From Acidobacteriota bacterium (GTDB taxonomy: Bacteria > Acidobacteriota > Terriglobia > Acidiferrales > UBA7541), in assembly GCA_003133505.1 (NCBI GenBank), contig PKXT01000275.1:848-7196 (forward strand): DNA of 6,349 bases, given 5' to 3'. Positions 1-4,890 of this stretch are shown piece after piece (position 1 is the first letter of the stretch; the number at the start of each line of letters is the position of its first letter). The position numbers were made by a program, and so were the translations under genes. Below the pieces are notes generated by a model. That model was given only the letters and a program-made list of their open reading frames with translations. It searched no databases and was not told the DNA's origin.

Positions 1-397
1 CCGAAAGCAATTGCTCGCCGTGAACGGTGCGGAACCCACGCAGCGTCAGCTTGCTCAGCCGATTTCTCAGGTGGTTTCCCCAAATGTCGCGATAGCATTT
101 CAGGGTGCTATGGCGTAGCTGCTTTTCCGCGTACTGCGGCAGATAGATCCTTTCGACGAACTCAACAACCGGCATGGTGCTTTGCGGGTTGACCATGCCG
201 CTATTGATCGGCCCCAGTAGCTCATCCGCAAACGCCTTCACGCTCGCCTTGCTGCGATATTGATCGCCGTAGGGAACAGGCAGCTTTTTGCAAACGAGCT
301 TCCGTTTAATGCTGCCGTCACTCTGCAAAACGTCATCACAATACCGGACAAACCACGACTTGTAGCGATGAAAGATGTATCCGCGCTGGTTTCTCAT
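1..397 (-). CDS. tyrosine recombinase (phage-type integrase), N-terminal part, runs off left edge
   Basis: A minus-strand frame opens at ATG 397 and stays open to the window edge, giving 132 complete codons. It starts MRNQRGYIFHRYKSWFVRYC, a short beta-rich arm-type segment with alternating aromatic and basic residues. It continues into a helical segment around residues 76-132 (VVEFVERIYLPQYAEK, then LRHSTLKCYRDIWGNHL) that matches the SAM-like core-binding domain of tyrosine recombinases. The catalytic domain with its R-H-R-Y residues lies beyond the window, so activity cannot be judged. A ribosome-binding sequence (GAGG, 7 nt before the ATG) lies inside the end of the preceding gene, and the start overlaps that gene's stop as ATGA, implying translational coupling. 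The role would be site-specific integration and excision of the element. Family assignment is by recognition of motifs. Being last in a run of co-directional genes fits an integrase near an element end. Confidence 0.83.
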   Translation of the reverse strand, partial: MRNQRGYIFHRYKSWFVRYCDDVLQSDGSIKRKLVCKKLPVPYGDQYRSKASVKAFADELLGPINSGMVNPQSTMPVVEFVERIYLPQYAEKQLRHSTLKCYRDIWGNHLRNRLSKLTLRGFRTVHGEQLLS

Positions 398-567
398 TTC
401 TTCACCTCGTAGGATTCAGCCAGTTTCCGGCGTACATATTCCGAAACCGACAGGCCAGCCCGTTTGGCAGCCGCGCACAGCTTGCGGTGCTCCTGCTTGC
501 TCAGCCGATGGCGAATCACCACCGAAAGCCGCTCAGATGCGGGTTTGGGCGGCCTACCACGTCTCAT
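394..567 (-). CDS. small ribbon-helix-helix-like DNA-binding protein (MobC/CopG-like)
   Basis: This 57-residue protein (MRRGRPPKPASERLSVVIRH...) has a basic N-terminal tail with RGRPPK, then a beta-strand-like SVVIRHRL at about 15-22. Helix-turn-helix spacing follows: KQEHRKLCAAAKRAG at about 24-38 and SVSEYVRRKLAES at 40-52. This is the layout of ribbon-helix-helix proteins such as CopG/Arc and MobC-like relaxosome proteins. AGGA lies 6 nt before ATG 567. The stop overlaps the integrase start by 4 nt, so the two are almost certainly co-translated. In this position it could regulate integrase expression, act as an accessory DNA-bending factor at attachment sites, or be a remnant of a mobilisation function. 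No relaxase is visible in the window, which argues against a MobC role here. The RHH assignment is from pattern only. Confidence 0.65.
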   Translation of the reverse strand: MRRGRPPKPASERLSVVIRHRLSKQEHRKLCAAAKRAGLSVSEYVRRKLAESYEVKK

Positions 568-608
568 TTATTGTCCTACGTAAAATCAGCTTCGTCAAGG
601 CTAGTGAC

Positions 609-875
609 TCATTTTGGCGTCTGAGAATTTCTGCTAAGGCGGAAAAGCACCCAAACCAGGCCCCCATTGAATGCCAATATTTCTGTGAATCCCAAGATGA
701 TCAGCCACCACGGCTCATCTCCGAAGTAATAGCCCCAATGAGCCAAATCCCATCCAATGGTTGTGCAATCGAGAGCGAGCAGAAACAATAATCCCCACCA
801 TTTGAGGCTCTTGCCCACAGTGTAATCTCGGCGATTAGGATAACAGGGAAGCAATCTCCTCGACGGTCTAAACAT
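609..875 (-). CDS. hypothetical small Trp-rich membrane protein, two transmembrane helices
   Basis: The frame gives 88 residues from ATG 875; a TTG at 884 would add three. There is a basic N-terminus (RPSRR, NRRD), a first hydrophobic helix around residues 26-41 (WWGLLFLLAL), a short loop with GDEPWW, and a second helix around 56-79 (LIILGFTEILAF). It ends with a short polar tail (RLSRNSQTPK). Seven tryptophans, mostly at helix ends, fit interfacial placement. Positive charges at the N-terminus suggest that both termini are cytoplasmic. I recognise no family. No Shine-Dalgarno sequence precedes either start; GTG 818 (VGKSLKWW) is an alternative that removes the basic leader. It sits between the excisionase-like gene (29-nt gap) and the RHH gene (41-nt gap) on the same strand. 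G+C is lower than in the neighbouring genes (29 of 60 bases at 661-720), suggesting a separately acquired small gene. Confidence 0.58.
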   Translation of the reverse strand: MFRPSRRLLPCYPNRRDYTVGKSLKWWGLLFLLALDCTTIGWDLAHWGYYFGDEPWWLIILGFTEILAFNGGLVWVLFRLSRNSQTPK

Positions 876-904
876 GCGCGTCAAAATGAAGAGAAATTAT
901 TTGC

Positions 905-1108
905 CTAGCCCCCGCCCCTCAGCCATTCGCACACGTCCGGCCAGTAGAACCGAAGATACCGTCCCATGCGCAAACAGGGGAGCGGTTTGCCGCAGTGCGT
1001 TCCCCGGCTGCGCGTTTTCTCGTAGAGCCAGTTCCGGCCCACCTGGAGGCGTTCCGCGAGCTGGTCTGGTGTCAGAATGTCGCTCGGTTCTAGCCTGTTT
1101 GCGTCCAT
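905..1108 (-). CDS. AlpA/excisionase-type winged helix-turn-helix protein
   Basis: This 67-residue protein has the classic small MerR-like/HTH_17 layout. The helix-turn-helix lies around residues 11-32 (ILTPDQLAERLQVGRNWLYE). It is followed by a wing and the signature LPCLRMGRYLRFYWPDVCEWL at 43-63, where a basic strand and a terminal helix close the fold. Such proteins act as excisionases (Xis), bending att DNA and directing integrase, or as AlpA-type activators of integrase genes. Location upstream of an integrase on the same strand supports that role. I chose ATG 1108 over TTG 1129 because the fold begins after it and the extra seven residues (QGCCKN) look unnatural. Only a weak AAGG lies upstream. 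The start overlaps the 3' end of the preceding cysteine-rich gene by 19 nt, so coupled translation is likely. Confidence 0.82.
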   Translation of the reverse strand: MDANRLEPSDILTPDQLAERLQVGRNWLYEKTRSRGTHCGKPLPCLRMGRYLRFYWPDVCEWLRGGG

Positions 1109-1557
1109 GTTCTTGCAACAACCTTGCAACGGCCCTTATAAATCATTGATTCACAACGGCTTAAAGCTGACATGCAGTTACACCAACTGGTATTCGCTCG
1201 CTCCGTCCCCACGGTATCCGCCGCCGCGCAACGGCAATGCTCCCGACACACAAAGCAGCGGTAACAGCCCCGCGCCGCCAGACATCCGCAACCGGGCTTG
1301 AGGAACGCATAGGCTTGCGCCTTGCCCTCCACTACCACATCAAGCCGCCACAGCGCATCGCAGCACCAGCACCGCGGTACTTGCGCCAGAGGCTTTCCCG
1401 CGCCGTCAAACTGCGGCGCAAGCAGCACCGCCCCGGCCGGGATCGCTGAGCACGGCGCCTTCCCTGCCGCCCGCACGGAAAAAGCTCGTGGCTTTCCCTG
1501 TGCCGGGGCCATCGGGCAGCGGATCGCGCTCTTCGCCAGTTTCAGGTAATAGCCCAT
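1090..1557 (-). CDS. hypothetical cysteine-rich, probably metal-binding protein
   Basis: This 155-residue protein starts at ATG 1557 with a strong GAGGAGA 9 nt upstream. It holds 16 cysteines. Most fall in a central block: CWCC at 63-66, CGC at 90-92, then CYRCFVCREHCRC at 98-110 with CxxC spacing and a histidine, which suggests one or two zinc-finger-like sites. The first 60 residues are mostly small and hydrophobic. The segment at 67-87 (DALWRLDVVVEGKAQAYAFL) looks like beta strands between two knuckles. Residues after about 120 are less orderly, and the codon choice becomes less G+C-rich, so the C-terminus may be poorly conserved. I do not recognise a family. It lies 78 nt after the DUF3987 gene and overlaps the excisionase-like gene, so it belongs to the element's core operon and might be a nucleic-acid-binding accessory protein. 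It could be over-long at its 3' end. Confidence 0.6.
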   Translation of the reverse strand: MGYYLKLAKSAIRCPMAPAQGKPRAFSVRAAGKAPCSAIPAGAVLLAPQFDGAGKPLAQVPRCWCCDALWRLDVVVEGKAQAYAFLKPGCGCLAARGCYRCFVCREHCRCAAADTVGTERANTSWCNCMSALSRCESMIYKGRCKVVARTWTQTG

Positions 1558-1566
1558 CCCACCGTC

Positions 1567-1573
1567 TCTCCTC
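1567..1573 (-). promoter_or_regulatory. ribosome-binding site of the cysteine-rich gene
   Basis: GAGGAGA on the minus strand lies 9 nt before ATG 1557. It supports that start and the reality of the gene. It directly abuts the first unit of the GCGAA repeat cluster, so anything binding or folding there could affect translation. Confidence 0.6.
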
Positions 1574-1644
1574 GCGAAAAAAGCGAAACATGCGAAATAA
1601 GCTCGTCCGGCCGCCGCTTTCTTCGCTTTTCGCGCTTATTTCGC
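1574..1644. repeat. cluster of six GCGAA-type repeats in two opposing groups (iteron-like or structured RNA)
   Basis: On the plus strand, 1574-1600 is three back-to-back 9-mers: GCGAAAAAA, GCGAAACAT and GCGAAATAA. On the minus strand, 1644-1618 contains three more units: GCGAAATAAGC, GCGAAAA and GCGAAGAAA. The 11-mer GCGAAATAAGC at 1592-1602 has a perfect inverted copy at 1634-1644, 31 nt away, and the outer unit at 1574-1588 also has an imperfect inverted partner at 1618-1633. The two pairings interleave, so an RNA could choose between them or form a pseudoknot-like fold. The cluster covers the end and stop codon of the DUF3987 gene and reaches the ribosome-binding site of the next gene. Iteron arrays beside replication genes are a known origin architecture, but a 9-nt period is short for that. 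Structure of the intercistronic mRNA is the other reading. Confidence 0.6.
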
Positions 1645-3006
1645 GGCTCCCTCGACTGCGTGCCAGATCTCAGCTTGCCTCCCGTCGGTCTTCAGGATCT
1701 CCATCCGTGCGAGACCGCGCTCCGCCAGCAGACCGAGCGCGCCTTCTATCCGCCCGGCGCTCTTATGGCGGCCAAACAACGCGCTTACCTCTGATCGTGA
1801 CAACCCTTCCGATGTTCGGCGTAGTTCGCGCAGAATCTCATCCGCCTCGGGGATTCCGAGAGAATCTCCGAAGATGTAGCGTGCCGAGGCCAGGCAGTAA
1901 TCCCACACCGCAAGGGCCGCCTCCAAGTGCTCCCCACGGATGGCCACGGAGCAATCCAGCAGAGCGTAGATTATCGAGAGCCGAAGCACCTGGGCCTCTG
2001 CGCGGCTCGTAACGCTCCCCAGAAGGCCGGGCTTTCCGTCAGAAAGATCGGGATAAACTTTTCCCCATATACTGCGCGCCTCCTCATCCCGGTGCATTTC
2101 CCCAGCACGTCGCGCGAACTCGACGGCTGCTCGCAGGTGCTCCAATGCCGGCGACAGAGAATCCGCATCTACTCTGCCGCCCTCAGGAAGGCATTTGCTC
2201 CGCTTGACGCATACCCAAAGAAAGCGATTACCAAAACCATTCGCCGATTCTGTCTCGGTGAGATAGCGACGCAGTTCTTGCCTCGTAACATGTGCCAAGA
2301 CGGAAATGTGAGCGCCCGTCGCACGGGCAGGCGAATTTTTCGTCAGCGAAGAGAGGCCACCGTTGTCCCAGGCGTCCCGCAGGACGGCGGAAAGCGTCGC
2401 GCCTTGCCGCTCCATCACGCGCAGCGCCGACGAAAACTCCTGCTCGACCACCAGAAGTCGCTTGTCTGCCACCCCCTCATCCTCTATTACGGTCCGGTAT
2501 CCAGACCCTGTCCCGCCCTCACTTACTCGCTCCTGCTTTGAGATGGGGTCGCGCACCGCCCAAATTAGGCCCTCACCGCTGGAAAGCCCGGACACCACTC
2601 GCTTCTGCTCCCACTCCGGCTCCAGACCCCGGAAGATACTCCGAATCTGGTTCAGCGATGTTCCCTTGCGGCCCTTTGCCGTCTCGCCCACCAGTACGGC
2701 AAACAGGTTTGCATGGTGTGGCGCGTGCTCCACGTCGAAGTGCGCTGATCCGCCGATGGCGCTCCCAAATGCCACGAGGAATTGAACCAGCAGCGCCGCC
2801 GGGTCTGCCTCGGAGTGCGGCTCAATCATCCGCACAACCTCCCCCGCGACGCCGTGGAATGCATCCGGCTCGATAGGTTCCGGCCAATGCTTTGGGCTAG
2901 ATGGCGAAGCGCTCACAGTTCGCCCTGGTCTCCCCTCAGCTTCCGCGAGAAGTTCTGGGTCGCGCTCCAATACCCGCGCGATAAGGTCACGCTGCAATAG
3001 ACTCAT
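1636..3006 (-). CDS. DUF3987-type replicative ATPase/helicase-like protein
   Basis: This 456-residue protein is taken from ATG 3006. An N-terminal helical segment leads to the P-loop at residues 107-117 (GETAKGRKGTS), preceded by a hydrophobic strand (LFAVLV). SSGEGLIWAVRDP follows at 142-154, and a Walker B-like strand RLLVVEQEFSSAL lies at 183-195. TLSAVLRDAWDNG (204-216) and GFGNRFLWVCVKRSK (257-271, possible arginine finger) follow. The C-terminal third contains EAQVLRLSIIYALLD and a winged-helix-like tail (LSRSEVSALFGRH, then RIEGALGLLAERGLARM). These motifs are characteristic of the DUF3987 proteins paired with CHC2 primase-like genes in integrated elements, and imply DNA unwinding or loading during element replication. 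ATG 3006 has GGAG 9 nt upstream; for ATG 3015 the GGAG would touch the start codon. The gene overlaps the primase-like gene by 20 nt, indicating coupling. The P-loop has GRKGTS where a canonical site has GK[ST]. Confidence 0.88.
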   Translation of the reverse strand: MSLLQRDLIARVLERDPELLAEAEGRPGRTVSASPSSPKHWPEPIEPDAFHGVAGEVVRMIEPHSEADPAALLVQFLVAFGSAIGGSAHFDVEHAPHHANLFAVLVGETAKGRKGTSLNQIRSIFRGLEPEWEQKRVVSGLSSGEGLIWAVRDPISKQERVSEGGTGSGYRTVIEDEGVADKRLLVVEQEFSSALRVMERQGATLSAVLRDAWDNGGLSSLTKNSPARATGAHISVLAHVTRQELRRYLTETESANGFGNRFLWVCVKRSKCLPEGGRVDADSLSPALEHLRAAVEFARRAGEMHRDEEARSIWGKVYPDLSDGKPGLLGSVTSRAEAQVLRLSIIYALLDCSVAIRGEHLEAALAVWDYCLASARYIFGDSLGIPEADEILRELRRTSEGLSRSEVSALFGRHKSAGRIEGALGLLAERGLARMEILKTDGRQAEIWHAVEGAAK

Positions 3007-3757
3007 TTGAGTCATCTCCAAATAAAACCGCGCATCGCCTCGCGCCTGAACCCAGCACAAAACGAATACGCGCCTCCATGTCTGCACGTCCCATGTAATC
3101 CCAAATAGCGAAGAGGGAACCGCTGACGGGCGCAAGCCGCGCCAGCATCTCCCAAAGTTGCTCTGCACTGTTGGAGCTGGTCGTCTCGGTTTCCAGCCGT
3201 TCGCCGATTGCCCTCTGCAACCCTTCCACAGCGCGCAATGCACGCGCACATCTTGATTGCAGCCGGACAATCCTGTCCCGCACGCGCCAGGCCGCCGCTT
3301 CGGCCCGCTCGCGCCGCGCCTGAATCCGCGCTACCTCTTCGCGCGAAATTCGTCGCGCCCGGTATTCCACCCCGGCCAGCCCCGCGAGAAATTCCACGGC
3401 CTCGCGGAAGCCGCAATGCCTCACGGCCTGGGCAAGCGCGATCCTGTCCCCACCAGCTCCGCACCCGTGGCACTTCCACAGCCCACCCTCAGTCCAAGAG
3501 AACGCCGAAGGATTCGAGCCGCCGTGCAAAATGCAAGCGCACCGCCGCGTCCGCGTGTTGACGGTAAACCCCACCGCTCCGAGCAGTTCCGGCATTCCCA
3601 CCAGCGCGGCGATCTCGCGCGCGTCGGCGAGCAGAGATCGCGGTTCGATATTGCTGACGACCACGGGGGGCTTGGCGTCCCCAACATGACGGAACCGTTC
3701 CGTGACGAGATAGGAAACAGAAGTCTCATTCCTTTGCTGGGATGTTTTTTCGCTCAT
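2987..3757 (-). CDS. CHC2 zinc-finger primase-like protein lacking Toprim
   Basis: This 256-residue protein has a DnaG-type CHC2 zinc-binding domain at about residues 72-112. The ligands are C75, H78, C96 and C99, in CILHGGSNPSAF and WKCHGCGAGGDRIAL, preceded by an extra C73. In DnaG this module contacts single-stranded template. Just after it, HCGFREAVEFLAGLAGV (114-130) matches the usual helical continuation. Residues 137-190 are a charged, Arg/Glu-rich helix, probably coiled coil. No Toprim catalytic motifs are present, so this is not a complete primase on its own; the overlapping DUF3987 gene presumably supplies the motor partner. Start choice is open between ATG 3757, ATG 3763 and TTG 3766. 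None has a Shine-Dalgarno sequence because the upstream sequence is a terminator-like T-tract. The N-terminal 40 residues look disordered. Confidence 0.87.
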   Translation of the reverse strand: MSEKTSQQRNETSVSYLVTERFRHVGDAKPPVVVSNIEPRSLLADAREIAALVGMPELLGAVGFTVNTRTRRCACILHGGSNPSAFSWTEGGLWKCHGCGAGGDRIALAQAVRHCGFREAVEFLAGLAGVEYRARRISREEVARIQARRERAEAAAWRVRDRIVRLQSRCARALRAVEGLQRAIGERLETETTSSNSAEQLWEMLARLAPVSGSLFAIWDYMGRADMEARIRFVLGSGARRCAVLFGDDSNESIAA

Positions 3758-3764
3758 ATACATC

Positions 3765-3789
3765 AAAAAAAAGACCGCAATTAGCGGCC
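3765..3789 (-). terminator. intrinsic terminator-like hairpin abutting the primase-like gene start
   Basis: On the minus strand a 6-bp stem GGCCGC/GCGGTC (one G-U pair), with loop TAATT, is followed by eight T residues. This is a textbook Rho-independent shape for leftward transcripts; the plus strand has no T-tract. It ends one base before ATG 3763, so it would either stop read-through from the upstream regulator gene or act as the terminator arm of an attenuator controlling the primase-helicase genes. Confidence 0.68.
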
Positions 3790-3796
3790 TAAAATG

Positions 3797-3822
3797 AAAA
3801 ATCCCGCCAGACCGCAGCGGGA
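3797..3822 (-). terminator. second hairpin with T-tract in the primase leader
   Basis: The minus strand shows TCCCGC (3822-3817) and GCGGGA (3807-3802) as a 6-bp stem around a 9-nt loop, followed by TTTTT. It is a weaker terminator than the downstream one. Its loop contains TGCGGTCT, an exact copy of the sequence holding the 3' arm of the downstream terminator. It can therefore pair with GGCCGC at 3789-3784 instead, forming a possible antiterminator. Confidence 0.5.
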
Positions 3823-3881
3823 CAGAGAAATCAACCTCAAGGAGAGCAGGAGCCCTAAACCAAGCTAATAGTCCGAATCCG

Positions 3882-3900
3882 CCCCCTATCTATAAGGGGG
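3882..3900. promoter_or_regulatory. inverted repeat straddling the predicted +1 (operator-like)
   Basis: CCCCCT (3882-3887) and AGGGGG (3895-3900) are perfect 6-bp inverted arms around 7 A/T-rich bases. No T-tract follows on either strand, so it is not a terminator. The centre falls where transcription from the predicted leftward promoter would begin, as expected for a repressor operator. The adjacent HTH-protein gene is a natural candidate for the binding factor (inference). Confidence 0.42.
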
Positions 3901-3930
3901 ATTATGCACAAAAACAACCATCCATGTCGA
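3901..3930 (-). promoter_or_regulatory. sigma-70-like promoter for the primase-helicase operon
   Basis: On the minus strand TCGACA (3930-3925; five of six match TTGACA) lies 18 nt before CATAAT (3906-3901; five of six match TATAAT). Transcription would start near 3893, giving a leader of about 130 nt before the primase-like start that contains both hairpins. The -10 lies in the 9-mer GTGCATAAT, which is repeated at 3990-3982 over the stop of the upstream gene. Confidence 0.5.
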
Positions 3931-3982
3931 TTAGATCCTTGCTATCTCGCAGACTCGTAAAGAGTTACAATTTTCCGATAAA

Positions 3983-4624
3983 TTATGCACCGTGTCGGGC
4001 ATGGGCACCCACAAGCTGCTTAGCCTCGCCCAAGCGGCGCGACACAGTAGCCTGATCTATCCCCAATTCCTCGCTGATCTCCCGTTGCTTAGCGCCATGG
4101 CACCAAAGCTCGGCAACCTTCCGTATATCGGCGGTCATTTTCCGAGACTCGGGCGATCCCAAAAAGCGCTCCATGCGCAACCGCAGATCGTCCTGACTCG
4201 GTGGCTCAGGGCGGGTGGGCTTCTCATTGCTCGTTAGGATCGTATCTTCAATATCCTGCGCCGAGGACTCCTCATCATCGCTATTTCGCGCAAGCTTTTC
4301 CGCAATCCCCGGGAGGCTCGTCCAGCGCGTGCTCGCATCCTCGCTACGCGGACCAGCTGATGCGTCCGCGAACTCCCGTCTAGCTAAATGCCAAATGTTA
4401 GGGACGTCGAGTGTTTTCATCTCCGCCAGGCAGACATCGCAAAAGGCCCACGTCTCACTGTGCCCAGGGCCGGCAGGCACATAATCCGGCTCATATTGCT
4501 CAGGATTCATCTCCACAGCCATGAGCACCAACCTGTGCTCGTCCGCGTCAATCACGTCACCGCATTTTGTGCATGACGTCTTTGCGAAAAAATCACGAGG
4601 ATTTGGAATTTGTGCCGCTGTCAT
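3983..4624 (-). CDS. zinc-ribbon plus helix-turn-helix protein, probable element regulator
   Basis: This 213-residue protein is taken from ATG 4624; ATG 4627 would add one Met. The N-terminal third has two CxxC knuckles, C18/C21 (TSCTKCGDVID) and C62/C65 (WAFCDVCLAEM), probably one zinc ribbon with an inserted loop. Residues 86-145 are acidic and low in hydrophobics, a likely disordered linker. The C-terminus (165-203) is a helix-turn-helix: IRKVAELWCHGAKQREISEE followed by LGIDQATVSRRLGEA, similar to sigma-70 region 4 or resolvase-type HTH domains. The product is therefore a DNA-binding protein, either a regulator or an origin-associated factor. A perfect AGGAGG lies 6 nt before ATG 4624. 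It is directly upstream of the primase-operon control region and so well placed to control it. No exact family is recognised. The CxxC and HTH parts are seen; the role is inferred. Confidence 0.78.
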   Translation of the reverse strand: MTAAQIPNPRDFFAKTSCTKCGDVIDADEHRLVLMAVEMNPEQYEPDYVPAGPGHSETWAFCDVCLAEMKTLDVPNIWHLARREFADASAGPRSEDASTRWTSLPGIAEKLARNSDDEESSAQDIEDTILTSNEKPTRPEPPSQDDLRLRMERFLGSPESRKMTADIRKVAELWCHGAKQREISEELGIDQATVSRRLGEAKQLVGAHARHGA

Positions 4625-4630
4625 CATTGG

Positions 4631-4636
4631 CCTCCT
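4631..4636 (-). promoter_or_regulatory. perfect Shine-Dalgarno AGGAGG deciding the regulator start
   Basis: AGGAGG on the minus strand lies 3 nt from ATG 4627 and 6 nt from ATG 4624, so the second ATG is the better start. Its 3' half can pair in a short GCCT/AGGC hairpin (about 4643-4630), which might slightly mask it. Confidence 0.7.
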
Positions 4637-4640
4637 ATAA

Positions 4641-4890
4641 GGCTTCCAAATTCTAACCCCGTTCGATGCGTTTTTGGCAGTGGTATAAGGGAAAGTTACT
4701 CTCAGTACTTGGACCCGGCGGGGGCAGCAGAGTTCGCTATTGCGGGCGTGAAGACACCATCAGATGCTCCGGCCCTGGCAGCGCCCGCCCGGTCTCTTAA
4801 TCATGGCCTATAGGTCTGCAATTAGGGTTTCAGCCCTGTCCCGCCGGGGTTCGGATTGAACAGAGGACATGCAAGGGGTTATGAGTGAGA
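4641..4890. other. noncoding G+C-rich stretch with inverted repeats
   Basis: No convincing gene lies in these 250 bases. A perfect 7-bp inverted pair, GCGGGCG (4742-4748) and CGCCCGC (4782-4788), encloses 33 nt. An overlapping longer imperfect pair, GACCCGGCGGGGGC (4712-4725) against GCGCCCGCCCGGTC (4781-4794, two mismatches), shares its right arm, so folds compete. No T-tract follows in either direction, so a simple terminator is unlikely, and I could not fit a tRNA cloverleaf. It separates the lower-G+C cargo operon from the element core. Confidence 0.4.
4650..4655 (-). promoter_or_regulatory. possible -10 element of the regulator gene
   Basis: TAGAAT on the minus strand matches five of six -10 consensus bases and lies about 14 nt before the AGGAGG. 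No good -35 is present at 16-19 nt spacing (TGCCAA is poor), so this is only a weak candidate. Confidence 0.25.

Noticed and set aside
375..791. Plus-strand 138-codon open frame
   Set aside because: It runs antisense to the RHH gene and the Trp-rich membrane protein, which have better translations and fit the co-directional operon.
1488..2876. Long plus-strand open frames (1488-2012, 1927-2541, 2292-2876)
   Set aside because: They lie opposite the DUF3987 gene, have Pro/Arg/Ser-rich low-complexity translations, and show no motifs. They are antisense shadows of a G+C-rich gene.
3007..3270. Extended N-terminus for the DUF3987 protein starting at 3270
   Set aside because: It would overlap most of the primase-like gene's 3' third, its translation is Cys/Trp/Arg-rich nonsense-like, and ATG 3006 has a properly spaced GGAG.
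3208..3784. Plus-strand frames opposite the CHC2 gene
   Set aside because: Pro/Arg-rich antisense translations without domains; the minus-strand frame has an intact CHC2 zinc finger.
3781..3840. Short leader peptide (TTG 3840, ending TAA 3783-3781 beside the terminator arm)
   Set aside because: The reading frame passes through the hairpins and stops inside the terminator, which is suggestive, but it has only TTG starts and no ribosome-binding site at useful spacing.
4841..4880. tRNA-like sequence around GGGGTTCGGATTGAA
   Set aside because: Resembles a T-loop, but no matching stem partner, anticodon arm or acceptor pairing could be fitted.
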